Shown here one piece after another: positions 17,957 through 26,172 of a stretch of DNA of 36,078 nucleotides. How positions within the stretch are numbered: position 1 is the stretch's first letter; every line of letters starts with the position of its first letter. The position numbers and the translations under genes were made by a program. The notes under the pieces were generated by a model, which saw nothing but the letters and a program-made list of their open reading frames with translations, did no database searches and was not told the origin of the DNA. Source of the DNA: Cytophagaceae bacterium (GTDB taxonomy: Bacteria; Bacteroidota; Bacteroidia; Cytophagales; Spirosomataceae); the NCBI GenBank assembly GCA_947450365.1, contig CANFVE010000028.1, positions 1 to 36,078 of the forward strand, written 5' to 3'.

Positions 17957-19252
17957 ATGCGAATCTTATTAAAGTCAGTTCTTATACAGGATAGCCAATC
18001 TGAGTTTCATAATCAGCGGGTGGATATGTTAGCCGATGCCGGTCGATGGATTCAAATCGCCCCTACCATCAAGGAAAAAGCGGATATTTGCATCGAGCAA
18101 TCGGGTTTATCATGGGTTCCTTCGGTTGTAGATGTAAGGGTTCATCATACATTGCCAGGTGGGGAATATCGGGAAGATTGGAATTCATTGGCATCTGCGG
18201 CGAAAAAAGGTGGGGTGTTAGATATGATGTTGTTGCCCACGGGCAATCCTGTACCCCAACAACCGGAGGCTATTCAATTAATTCAATCTAAATCTTCTGA
18301 ATTCGGAATTCATTTTCACCCCATGGCACCGGTATCGATTGATAATCAAGGGGAGAATTTTAGTGATTTGTTTGATTTGAATCGGGCTGGGGCGAACTGG
18401 TTTTCTCATGGGGATGGAAGTCTACAATCCGTCGATTTGATGGCGAAAAGTCTTCAATACCTTCAAACCTTGCCTGTAACCTTGGTTTCAAGGCCTGATA
18501 CCTCTGGTTTGTCTATGTATGGGCAGATTCATGAGGGATTACAAAGTACTTTGTTAGGTTTAAAGGGAATCCCTGTATTATCTGAGACATTGAGTATTCA
18601 GCGGGATTTGGATTTGCTAGCCTACGTGCTGGGAAATTCGTTTGGACATACGCATGCAAATTTTCGACTTCATTTTTCATGCCTTTCTTCGAGTGATTCG
18701 GTGGATTTGATACGACAAGCTAAGAAAAAGGGTCTTCCTGTTAGTGCAGATGTTGCCATACATTCGTTGGTTTATACAGAGGATGCTGTGTCTAGTTTTG
18801 ATACTTTGAAAAAAGTGAACCCTCCGTTTCGGTCGGAAAAGGACCTGACAGCTTTATGGAAGGGGATTTCGGATGGGACGATTGATGCCGTCGTTTCGGA
18901 TCATTGTCCGCATGAGCAGGAAGCCAAGGAATTGGAATTTGATCATGCGGCTTTTGGGTCGATCGGTTTGGAAACCTTGTTTTTGATGTGGAAGAAACAA
19001 GCTCAAGCGAGAAAAATTCCAAATTGGGATCGTTTGATTGCTGCTAATCCTGCCGCATTGGTGGGTATTCAGTCGGAAGGTGTGGCCGTTGGGCAGGTAG
19101 TCAAAGGGTTTGTATCTCAGGAAGTGGATTCCTACGTATATCAGTCAACTGACATTGTGGGGAAATCCAAGAATTCAGCATTCATAGGAGAGACATTTAA
19201 TGACCGAATTCTACATGTCATGCATGGAGAAAATATACTTTATTCAATCTAA
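17957..19252 (+). CDS. Dihydroorotase-like protein with degenerate metal site
   Basis: A 431-residue amidohydrolase-fold protein related to type-I dihydroorotase, the third step of pyrimidine synthesis. The C-terminal half matches the family well: LKVNPPFRSEKDL, DGTIDAVVSDHCPH, FGSIGLET. The metal-binding residues are eroded. The usual D-x-H-x-H opening reads DVRVHHTLPGGEYREDW, so the first His is Arg. The HxxH-type region before the sheet reads FRLHFSCLSSSDSV, without the usual His before ST. The TPHHL motif reads AIHSL. The Asp-His of SDHCPH is kept. Bacteroidota often encode such a second dihydroorotase-like protein, possibly a partner of aspartate carbamoyltransferase like the non-catalytic PyrC' of Pseudomonas (inference). 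It leads an operon with spacings of 5, 4 and 2 bp. Confidence 0.8.
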   Translation: MRILLKSVLIQDSQSEFHNQRVDMLADAGRWIQIAPTIKEKADICIEQSGLSWVPSVVDVRVHHTLPGGEYREDWNSLASAAKKGGVLDMMLLPTGNPVPQQPEAIQLIQSKSSEFGIHFHPMAPVSIDNQGENFSDLFDLNRAGANWFSHGDGSLQSVDLMAKSLQYLQTLPVTLVSRPDTSGLSMYGQIHEGLQSTLLGLKGIPVLSETLSIQRDLDLLAYVLGNSFGHTHANFRLHFSCLSSSDSVDLIRQAKKKGLPVSADVAIHSLVYTEDAVSSFDTLKKVNPPFRSEKDLTALWKGISDGTIDAVVSDHCPHEQEAKELEFDHAAFGSIGLETLFLMWKKQAQARKIPNWDRLIAANPAALVGIQSEGVAVGQVVKGFVSQEVDSYVYQSTDIVGKSKNSAFIGETFNDRILHVMHGENILYSI

Positions 19253-19257
19253 TTTTC

Positions 19258-19767
19258 ATGAAGGAATTATTGGCAAAATGGCCTATTTGGTTCGGTGCAA
19301 GTGTGTTAGTCGTTTTGTTGATGGCCGTTTATTGTTATTTGCTTTATGTGGGCGGAATCATTCCTTTGGGGGGTAAAAAAGCTCCGAGCTACGTGATTGT
19401 CCTTATTTTTCAGTATTTATTGGTTAAGAAATTGAACGCCTCGCGTTCGGTTCATTTTTTGAAATTATTTTTGTTTCAATACATCTTTGTGTTATCTGTG
19501 GCCCTTATTGGTGGTGTTGCCTTGTATTATTTTTATCAAATGGATCTGGGTCAAGGCGTATTAACGGAGTATATTCAGCTTAGCGTCAGCGAATTACAGG
19601 TCTATAAGAGTAAAATTATTGAGCAAGAGGGGATTGAATATTATAAAAATTTATTGGAAGGGATAAATGGGATTTCACCGGGAAGTATTGCCAAAGATGA
19701 GATTTCTCAAAAAATCGCCTTAGCCTTTTTACCTAATCTATTGATTTCATTATACTTTAAACAATAA
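19258..19767 (+). CDS. Small membrane protein, probably DUF4199-like
   Basis: A 169-residue membrane protein. Hydrophobic segments are at about 9-33 (WFGASVLVVLLMAVYCYLL), 43-56 and 67-91 (FLFQYIFVLSVALIGGVALYY). A helical polar stretch follows (LSVSELQVYKSKIIEQEGIEYYKNL), then a final short hydrophobic segment ALAFLPNLLISLYF. This layout is that of DUF4199 proteins, a Bacteroidota membrane family of unknown function, and the next gene is a clearer member. The C-terminus is short, ending right after the last hydrophobic stretch. It starts 5 bp after the dihydroorotase-like gene and ends 4 bp before the second membrane protein, so co-expression is likely. The family call is by layout and context, hence moderate. 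Confidence 0.6.
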   Translation: MKELLAKWPIWFGASVLVVLLMAVYCYLLYVGGIIPLGGKKAPSYVIVLIFQYLLVKKLNASRSVHFLKLFLFQYIFVLSVALIGGVALYYFYQMDLGQGVLTEYIQLSVSELQVYKSKIIEQEGIEYYKNLLEGINGISPGSIAKDEISQKIALAFLPNLLISLYFKQ

Positions 19768-19771
19768 AACG

Positions 19772-20320
19772 ATGGGAATTTCAGAGGAAAACCGATTGTC
19801 TCCTACGGTCATTGCCCTTAAATGGGGTATTATTGGGGGTGTGTCTAGTTTTTTGTTAACGATTATTACCAAATACTCGGGCTTGGAAGAGGCATTTACG
19901 GAGAGTTTAGGTTGGGTTTCGTTTTTAGCCACTTTATTAATTAATACAACGATTCTTTATTTGGCTTTAAAAGAAGTTCGGGAGAATCAAGATGATGTCT
20001 TAAGTTATGGACAAGGATTGGGGAATTCTACTTTGCTTGGAGCGATTTGGGGGGTGGCCAGTGGCGGATTTAATTACATTTATTTGAATTTTATTGATCA
20101 AGGGGTAATCCAAAAGCAAATGGATTTAGCGCGTGAAAAACTAGAAAGTCAGGGTTTGAGTGAAAGTCAGATTGAGGAAGCGGAAAAGATGACCAAATTA
20201 ATGATGGGCCCTGGAATTCAATTTTTGATGATTGTTGTCGTGACGATTATTTTCATGTTTTTATTGGGGCTCGTGGTGTCAGCTATTGTGAAACGCGAGA
20301 AATCCATTTTTGACGAATAG
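19772..20320 (+). CDS. DUF4199 domain-containing membrane protein
   Basis: A 182-residue protein with four predicted membrane segments: about 14-33 (ALKWGIIGGVSSFLLTII), 45-64 (LGWVSFLATLLINTTILYLAL), 84-104 (STLLGAIWGVASGGFNYIYL) and 150-172 (IQFLMIVVVTIIFMFLLGLVV). A charged helix with RENQDDVLSYGQGLG sits between the second and third, and ESQGLSESQIEEAEKMTKLM between the third and fourth. The LSYGQG element and the xxGxxxGxxNYIY third helix are characteristic of DUF4199. Function unknown. It begins 4 bp after its smaller neighbour and ends 2 bp before the GldF-like permease, so it may be an accessory of either the dihydroorotase-like protein or the permease. Confidence 0.8.
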   Translation: MGISEENRLSPTVIALKWGIIGGVSSFLLTIITKYSGLEEAFTESLGWVSFLATLLINTTILYLALKEVRENQDDVLSYGQGLGNSTLLGAIWGVASGGFNYIYLNFIDQGVIQKQMDLAREKLESQGLSESQIEEAEKMTKLMMGPGIQFLMIVVVTIIFMFLLGLVVSAIVKREKSIFDE

Positions 20321-20322
20321 GG

Positions 20323-21030
20323 ATGTGGGCGATTGTTCGAAAAGAACTTAATTCTTTTTTTAGTAGCTATATCGGTCTGGGGCTGATGGTGACTTTTTAT
20401 GTGTTAATGGGTCTATATACCTGGTTTTTACAGGGAAATACCTTGGAATATGGCTTTGCAGAATTAAGTGTATTTTTTGATCTAAGTCCCTGGTTTTTCC
20501 TTTTCTTTCTTCCTGCGATTTGCATGCGTTTGTTTGCTGAGGAATTTGAATTTAAGACATTTCAATTATTGCGAGGGCTACCCATCCGTTTAGAGGGTAT
20601 TTTAGTGGGGAAGTGGATCAGTATGTTGATCGTATTGATTTGTTTGTTGGCGCCTACTTGCTTATTTGTGTATTCGGTGGGCCAATTAGGATCGCCTGAA
20701 AATAACCTAGATTTTGCCGTTGTTGTCGGAGGATATATAGCCTTATTTTTGGTAGCTATGTCTTTTATTTCATTAAGTGCTTTGGCCTCTTCCTTGACCC
20801 GCAAACAAGCGTTGGCTTTTGTCATGGGCGTTGTATTTAATTTTATATGCTGGCAAGGGCCTCAGGAATTAGCTAGTTTTTTGGGGTTGAATTGGCAATT
20901 TAACAGTCTGCATTATTACTATCAAAACATGTCTCGTGGAGTTTTGCCATTAAGTGCTTTCGCGTATTTTTTCGGATTTAATAGTTTCGTGCTGGGGCTG
21001 ATTTGGATTCGGTTGAAACGAATCGCCTGA
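20323..21030 (+). CDS. gldF: Gliding-motility-type ABC transporter permease GldF
   Basis: A 235-residue ABC-2 permease with six predicted membrane segments. The GldF-like opening is RKELNSFFSSYIGLGLMV, then LEYGFAELSVFFDLSPWFFLFFLPA at about 46-70 and MRLFAEEFEFKTFQLL at about 73-88. The later DSISRGV-type element reads YYQNMSRGVLPL. GldF works with GldG and the ATPase GldA in gliding motility of Flavobacterium. No gldG follows; the gene abuts the stop of a convergent ABC ATPase with no intergenic base. It starts 2 bp after the DUF4199 gene. An alternative is a related ABC-2 permease serving a different transporter. Length and the N-terminal motifs favour GldF. Confidence 0.78.
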   Translation: MWAIVRKELNSFFSSYIGLGLMVTFYVLMGLYTWFLQGNTLEYGFAELSVFFDLSPWFFLFFLPAICMRLFAEEFEFKTFQLLRGLPIRLEGILVGKWISMLIVLICLLAPTCLFVYSVGQLGSPENNLDFAVVVGGYIALFLVAMSFISLSALASSLTRKQALAFVMGVVFNFICWQGPQELASFLGLNWQFNSLHYYYQNMSRGVLPLSAFAYFFGFNSFVLGLIWIRLKRIA

Positions 21031-21645
21031 TTATTTATAATCTAAAATGGACAATGTATGGGTACATTGTTTTATTTCCTCTGGCTCATTGGAGGCTAGG
21101 ATGATTAATTTTTCTCCTTGGGTTTTCAACGTTTTTTCAAACCATGCCTTCGCCTTTTCATCTAAATTGGACGTGGGTTCATCTAAGAACAAAATAGGTC
21201 TTTGAGAAGCCATGGCTAAACTTAATTTAACCTTCTGACGCATGCCTGATGAAAAGTTTTTGATGATTTTGCTCCGAGAAGTGCGCAACTCAGAAAATTC
21301 TTCAAAGGCTTCTATGGTAAAATGATTAGGTAAAAAAGTTGATTTTCTTAGAAATTCAATGAGGTCCGATGGGCTAAATTCTTCGATTAATTCGGTATAT
21401 GGCGCTACGAAGGCTACATATTGAAAGGCATCATCTGATGAAATGGGTACATCCAGGTGATGGTAATGAATATGGCCACTTGTGGGCAATGAAAATTGTG
21501 ACAAAAGTTTGAGTAGTGTCGATTTACCGGAGCCATTAGGACCAGTTAAGGCATATGAGTTACCTGAATGAAACGTATAATTGAATTGCTTGATGACTAA
21601 TTCTTGTCGGAATTTTTTCGCTACGTGTTCGGCAAGAATTTTCAT
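21031..21645 (-). CDS. Short ABC transporter ATP-binding protein of the lipid A operon
   Basis: A 204-residue ABC ATPase domain with no extra parts. Walker A GPNGSGKST is at 35-43, the signature FSSGM (usually LSGGQ) at 131-135, Walker B ILFLDEPTSNLDE at 151-163. Two usual residues are missing. The Q-loop position in YVAFVAPYTELIEE (76-89) has no Gln, and the switch-His position in IILASNEPEEI (181-191) holds Asn. It is the last gene of the minus-strand operon after lpxA (11-bp gap) and ends back to back with the GldF-like permease. It could serve an exporter whose permease lies elsewhere, or be shared with the convergent permease (speculative). It is shorter than GldA, which is about 300 residues. 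Confidence 0.85.
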   Translation of the reverse strand: MKILAEHVAKKFRQELVIKQFNYTFHSGNSYALTGPNGSGKSTLLKLLSQFSLPTSGHIHYHHLDVPISSDDAFQYVAFVAPYTELIEEFSPSDLIEFLRKSTFLPNHFTIEAFEEFSELRTSRSKIIKNFSSGMRQKVKLSLAMASQRPILFLDEPTSNLDEKAKAWFEKTLKTQGEKLIILASNEPEEIKQCTHTLSILDYK

Positions 21646-21656
21646 GGCTGGGTTGA

Positions 21657-22427
21657 TTAACCTTTCATGATGCCCCTTTCGGAGTTTTTAATGAAAGCAA
21701 TGATTTCATCGCGTTCAGGCGAGGCTTGAATATTCGCTTCGATTTGAGTTAAGGCATCTTGGTTATTAAGGCCTTTCAAATATACGTAGCGATAAACATC
21801 CTGGATTTCAGCAATTAGTTCATCCGTAAATCCTCGTCTTTTGAGGCCAATGGAATTAATACCCGCGTAGCTAAGGGGCTCTCTTCCCGATTTTGTAAAA
21901 GGAGGGACGTCTTTTCGGACCAAAGAGCCACCTGAAATCATCACGTGACGACCGATATTGGCGAATTGATGTACGGCAGATGAACCACCAATGATCGCAT
22001 AATCACCTAAATTTACATGGCCTGCCATTTGTACGGAATTGGCTAAGATACAATGATCTCCAATGACACAATCATGGGCTACGTGTACATAGGCCATGAT
22101 AAGGCAATGTTGGCCTATCACCGTTTTCATTCGGTCTGATGTACCCCGATTAATTGTAACGCATTCCCGAATGGTGGTATGATCGCCAATGACAGCCGTT
22201 GTAACCTCTCCACCAAATTTCAAATCTTGAGGAATCGCTGAAATAACTGCGCCTGGAAAAATACGTACATTTTTGCCTATTCGCGCACCTGGAAATATGG
22301 TTACATTTGACCCTATCCAAGTGCCTTCGCCGATTTCAACATCCTCATGAATCACCGTAAATGGATCAATGGTGACATTGGATCCAATAATAGCAGCAGG
22401 ATGTATGGAAGTTAACGCGTGGCTCAT
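21657..22427 (-). CDS. lpxA: UDP-N-acetylglucosamine O-acyltransferase
   Basis: A 256-residue LpxA that transfers a 3-hydroxyacyl chain from ACP to UDP-GlcNAc, the first step of lipid A synthesis, in the cytoplasm. Left-handed beta-helix hexapeptide repeats run from about residue 9 to 190 (HPAAIIGSNVTI, IGEGTWIGSNVTIFPGARIG). The catalytic His is His118 in YVHVAHDCVIGD, and the substrate-loop element RECVTINRGT is at 87-96. The C-terminal helical domain follows (RRGFTDELIAEIQDVYRYVY). Length is normal. It starts 9 bp after the lpxC/fabZ stop and is followed after 11 bp by the ABC ATPase gene. Confidence 0.96.
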   Translation of the reverse strand: MSHALTSIHPAAIIGSNVTIDPFTVIHEDVEIGEGTWIGSNVTIFPGARIGKNVRIFPGAVISAIPQDLKFGGEVTTAVIGDHTTIRECVTINRGTSDRMKTVIGQHCLIMAYVHVAHDCVIGDHCILANSVQMAGHVNLGDYAIIGGSSAVHQFANIGRHVMISGGSLVRKDVPPFTKSGREPLSYAGINSIGLKRRGFTDELIAEIQDVYRYVYLKGLNNQDALTQIEANIQASPERDEIIAFIKNSERGIMKG

Positions 22428-22436
22428 AGGATCAAC

Positions 22437-23831
22437 TTAGGATTTTCGTACTAAACTTGCAGTCATTTCTGCTTCACAAACTACCTGACCTGATACATAA
22501 GCTTTTCCAATCATCTTGGCAATACCTCTCCGAATCGGTGCTAATAATTCGCATTTAAAGATAACAGTATCCCCTGGAATTACACTTCTCCGAAAGCGAC
22601 AATTTTCGATACCTACTAAATAGGGCCAATAATTTTCAGGATCTGGTACCGAACTTAATACCAAAATACCACCCGTCTGCGCCATCGCTTCCACTTGCAT
22701 AACTCCTGGCATCACGGGGTTATTTGGAAAATGTCCCATGAAATAGTTTTCATTCATCGTGACATTTTTTACCCCCACAACACTATTATCATCCAAATAA
22801 ATGATTTTATCAATCATTTGGAACGGATAGCGGTGTGGCAATAATTCATAGATTCGTTCGTGTGAACAAATTGGCGGTTGCTTCGGATCATAGATAGGAA
22901 CATTGTTCTTCTCCGTTTCAAGCATCAATTTCTTGATTTTCTTCGCCAATTCCACGTTTGAAGCATGGCCAGGACGTGAGGCTAAAATTTGTGCTTTGAT
23001 CGGACGACCTACTAAAGCCAAATCCCCCATTAAATCCAATAATTTATGGCGTGCCATCTCATTTGGAAAATGGAGATGGGTATTATTCAAAATACCTACT
23101 TCCTTCGAAACGCTCACTTTTGGTTTTCCTAATACCTCCGATAAATGGGCTAATTCCGCTTCCGAATAATCCCGATCCGCGATCACAATGGCGTTATTTA
23201 AATCGCCCCCTTTGATCAAACCCGCTTTATATAATACTTCTAATTCATGTACAAAACAAAAGGTTCGGCACATCGCAAATCCACGTTCGAATTGTGAAAC
23301 ATGGCTTAAATTTGCGTGCTGGCTCGATAAAAATTTTGAATTATAATCCACCATCACCGCCATTCGATAATCATTTAATGGTAATGCGGCTAATTCGATA
23401 TCTTTTTCTGGATCTTTAAATCTAACTTCTTCTGTCACTTCGAAAAACTTCCGATGCGCTTCTTGTTCTACGGGTTCTGCATCCTTAATCGCCTCTACAA
23501 ATTTGATGGAACTGCCGTCCATGATGGGAGGCTCTGGTCCGTCTAATTGGATGAGGATATTGTCAATTTCCATGCCGACTAAAGCAGCCAATACGTGTTC
23601 AACCGTGTTTATTCGAGCACCATTATGTTCAATGGTCGTACCACGAGATGTATCTACAACATAATCGACATCCGCATCCGCAATGGGTTGGCCGGGTAAA
23701 TCTACTCGTTGAAATTTTATTCCATGATTCGCAGGTGCTGGTAAAAACGTCATATTCGCCGTAACACCTGTATGTAATCCTACGCCACTGAGGGTAACTG
23801 ATTTGGAAATGCTATGTTGCTTATTATTCAT
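22437..23831 (-). CDS. lpxC/fabZ: Bifunctional LpxC deacetylase / FabZ dehydratase
   Basis: A 464-residue fusion. Residues 1-300 are LpxC, the zinc deacetylase that commits UDP-acyl-GlcNAc to lipid A. Zinc ligands are His79 (NTVEHVLAAL) and His262 with Asp266 (ARHKLLDLMGD), and the catalytic His is His289 (GHASN). Residues 325-464 are FabZ, the 3-hydroxyacyl-ACP dehydratase. It has LLPHRYPFQMIDKI (330-343), active-site His367 in GHFPNNPVMPG and Glu381 in QVEAMAQTGG. The fusion is a known Bacteroidota trait and joins two enzymes that draw on the same 3-hydroxyacyl-ACP pool. Both active sites are complete. It sits between lpxD (22-bp gap) and lpxA (9-bp gap). Confidence 0.96.
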   Translation of the reverse strand: MNNKQHSISKSVTLSGVGLHTGVTANMTFLPAPANHGIKFQRVDLPGQPIADADVDYVVDTSRGTTIEHNGARINTVEHVLAALVGMEIDNILIQLDGPEPPIMDGSSIKFVEAIKDAEPVEQEAHRKFFEVTEEVRFKDPEKDIELAALPLNDYRMAVMVDYNSKFLSSQHANLSHVSQFERGFAMCRTFCFVHELEVLYKAGLIKGGDLNNAIVIADRDYSEAELAHLSEVLGKPKVSVSKEVGILNNTHLHFPNEMARHKLLDLMGDLALVGRPIKAQILASRPGHASNVELAKKIKKLMLETEKNNVPIYDPKQPPICSHERIYELLPHRYPFQMIDKIIYLDDNSVVGVKNVTMNENYFMGHFPNNPVMPGVMQVEAMAQTGGILVLSSVPDPENYWPYLVGIENCRFRRSVIPGDTVIFKCELLAPIRRGIAKMIGKAYVSGQVVCEAEMTASLVRKS

Positions 23832-23853
23832 AAGAAGGGTAAGTCAACTAAAA

Positions 23854-24870
23854 TTACTTATTTTTTTGGTTAAATTTTTCTAAAATCTCAGGTAATTGCC
23901 TGATTAATGCATTTCTCTTAAGGAAATCCACATTGTTGGACGCCGGAGTTCCTCCCAAGGTTTGTCCTGCCACTTTCACTGTTTTTGTTACCCCAGATTG
24001 GCCTGTAACAATGGTTCTTGGGGCAATCGTAATATGTCCCGCCACACCAACTTGCCCCGCAATTAGACAATTTTCGCCCACTTTGGTAGAACCTGAAATC
24101 CCTGTTTGGGCCGCTATTGCGGTATGTTGGCCAATCTCCACATTATGTGCAATCTGCACTAAATTATCAATTTTTACGCCTGTACGGATAATCGTCGAAC
24201 CCATTGTAGCCCGATCAATGGTCGTATTAGATCCAATGGACACATGGTCTTCGATGACCACATTCCCTAATTGAGGAATCGCTTTAAAGGTGCCATCCGC
24301 TTGTGGCGCATGGCCAAACCCATCAGAACCGATCACGGAATTCGCATGAATGACAACGTCATTCCCGATGATGCAATCAGAATAGATGACCACACCTGGG
24401 AAAATAGAGCAATTCGAACCAATTTTTACATTTTTTCCAATACTTACCCGATCATAAATTTGGGTGTTATTTCCGATCTGTACATTGGATTCGATGTTGG
24501 TAAATCGCCCAATAAAGGTTGAATCACCTATTTTAGCCGATCTATCTATGTACGAAGGTTCTTGAATTCCTGTCGGCTTAACCGCCATGATTTCCTGATA
24601 CTTCTGGAGTAAAATTGTGAAAGCAATGTAGGGGTCATTGACGCGGATAAGAGCGGATTGTACGGGCTTTTTTAGTTCCAATTGATTAGAAACTATGACC
24701 GCAGTAGCTGCTGTTTCGTATAAATAAGATTCGTATTTAGGATTGGCTAAAAAGGAAATACTGCCTTTTTTGCCTTCTTCGATTTTGTCGAAACCTGATA
24801 TAATCTGATCGCCGTCTCCATTTACTGTACCTTGTATTAATTCAGCTATTTGGTTAACAGTAAATTTCAT
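23854..24870 (-). CDS. lpxD: UDP-3-O-(3-hydroxyacyl)glucosamine N-acyltransferase
   Basis: A 338-residue LpxD that adds the N-linked 3-hydroxyacyl chain in lipid A synthesis. It has an N-terminal uridine-binding domain at 1-100 ([27 protein letters not shown]). A left-handed beta-helix of hexapeptide repeats occupies about 105-300. The catalytic His is His242 in [13 protein letters not shown], with SDGFGHAP at 182-189 as the second conserved histidine element. The C-terminal helix ends in KFNQKNK. Length is typical. It follows the HD phosphohydrolase gene after 37 bp and precedes lpxC/fabZ by 22 bp, in one operon. Confidence 0.96.
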   Translation of the reverse strand: MKFTVNQIAELIQGTVNGDGDQIISGFDKIEEGKKGSISFLANPKYESYLYETAATAVIVSNQLELKKPVQSALIRVNDPYIAFTILLQKYQEIMAVKPTGIQEPSYIDRSAKIGDSTFIGRFTNIESNVQIGNNTQIYDRVSIGKNVKIGSNCSIFPGVVIYSDCIIGNDVVIHANSVIGSDGFGHAPQADGTFKAIPQLGNVVIEDHVSIGSNTTIDRATMGSTIIRTGVKIDNLVQIAHNVEIGQHTAIAAQTGISGSTKVGENCLIAGQVGVAGHITIAPRTIVTGQSGVTKTVKVAGQTLGGTPASNNVDFLKRNALIRQLPEILEKFNQKNK

Positions 24871-24907
24871 GCTTTAATTTCTCCTGAGTCTTTAAAAAAA
24901 GTTCTAA

Positions 24908-26152
24908 TCAGCTCAATTCGCCTTGCAAATATACGCTCTTTGGGCAACAAAAATAGTATTTTTTTACAATCTTACTGAGGGCCTGAATAGTGGGTAGATC
25001 GGAGGCCAACATTAACTCGACCACCTGACCTTGTTTATCGACCATTTTGATTGTATTGTCGCCCTGCACATAGGCGGCATTGCTCGTTGAACCTTCGACC
25101 ACAAAATAGCTTAATTCTTCTTGAGTGATACCAAGAGAACCTTTTATCTGTTGTTCGATCTCTGTTTTTTTCGCTTTCGGCAAGGGTTGCGTGCCTAATT
25201 TACAGGTAAAAAGTTTCCGACCTAAAAACTGTTGGCATAAATGTCTCAAAATTTTATCTTCCTCATTTTTCCAAGCTTTAATGGCTGCCCAAATATCATG
25301 GTCGTCCAAATCGGTAAAGGCAATCAATAAATTGGGGTTTGATGAAAATTCAGACCAAGTATAGGATTTTTCTAAAAATGTAAGCAAGGGCTTAGAAACT
25401 GGTAATTGATATCCAGTACGCATCAAATCTTTGGCTCTTCGTAGGATTTGAATCAACATGGTTTCGGCAGCTATGGCCGTTTTGTGAAGATACACTTGCC
25501 AATACATGAGTCGGCGAGCCATTAGGAAATTCTCAATCGAATAAATGCCTTTTTCCTCAAGGACTAATTGTTCGTTCTTCAGATCCAACATACTCAAAAG
25601 GCGTTCAGAACCTATAAATCCTTCCCGAACTCCGGTGTAAAAGGAATCCCGACTGAGGTAATCGAGGCGGTCAACATCCAATTGGCTCGAAATCAATTGA
25701 TGAAAAAATTTACGTTCATATCGGTCGCCAAACATATCGATGGCAAGACTTAATTGGCCCCCGAAATGTTCATTTAATTTTTGCATCAGCAGATGTGACA
25801 CTTGCTCATGGTGGATTTCATTTAATAAGGTAAATTCCAACACATGAGAGAATGGACCATGGCCAATATCGTGTAATAAAATGGCAATTTCAGCAGCTTC
25901 TTGTTCTTTTTCGGTGATGGTATAGCCTTTTGCTTTCAGGTTGTTCAGGGCTTGGTCCATGAGGTGCATGGCGCCGAGGGCATGGTGAAAGCGAGTATGA
26001 TGCGCGCCAGGATAGACAAATTCGGCGAGGCCAAGTTGTTTAATGCGCTTAAGACGTTGGAAATAAGGATGATCGATCAATTGAAGGATCAATGGATTAT
26101 TGATTTTAATAAATCCGTAAATCGGATCATTGATGATTTTAGTCGGAAACAT
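24908..26152 (-). CDS. HD-domain phosphohydrolase (dNTPase/SAMHD1-like)
   Basis: A 414-residue HD-superfamily protein. It opens with INDPIYGFIKINNPLILQLI and QRLKRIKQLGLAEFVYPGA, typical of dGTPase/SAMHD1-like HD proteins. Metal ligands are His56 in RFHHALGAMHL, His94-Asp95 in LLHDIGHGPFSH, and a later Asp in SQLDVDRLDYLSRDS. Substrate is unknown; deoxynucleotides are plausible. I start at MFPTKIINDP (ATG 26152). The ATG at 26173 adds seven residues but overlaps a promoter-like box at 26173-26180. It is the first gene of the minus-strand operon ahead of lpxD, an order that, from memory, recurs in Bacteroidota. It is divergent from the tRNA gene. Confidence 0.87.
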   Translation of the reverse strand: MFPTKIINDPIYGFIKINNPLILQLIDHPYFQRLKRIKQLGLAEFVYPGAHHTRFHHALGAMHLMDQALNNLKAKGYTITEKEQEAAEIAILLHDIGHGPFSHVLEFTLLNEIHHEQVSHLLMQKLNEHFGGQLSLAIDMFGDRYERKFFHQLISSQLDVDRLDYLSRDSFYTGVREGFIGSERLLSMLDLKNEQLVLEEKGIYSIENFLMARRLMYWQVYLHKTAIAAETMLIQILRRAKDLMRTGYQLPVSKPLLTFLEKSYTWSEFSSNPNLLIAFTDLDDHDIWAAIKAWKNEEDKILRHLCQQFLGRKLFTCKLGTQPLPKAKKTEIEQQIKGSLGITQEELSYFVVEGSTSNAAYVQGDNTIKMVDKQGQVVELMLASDLPTIQALSKIVKKYYFCCPKSVYLQGELS

Positions 26153-26172
26153 AGGTCGTCCTTTTCGAAGCA

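Noticed and set aside
23933..24274. 113-codon open frame antisense to lpxD
   Set aside because: It arises from the regular codon pattern of the hexapeptide repeats on the other strand.
21700..24600. Repeated hexapeptide pattern in lpxA and lpxD as a DNA repeat array or recombination site
   Set aside because: The repeat is at protein level (left-handed beta-helix); the DNA units differ and are not tandem copies.
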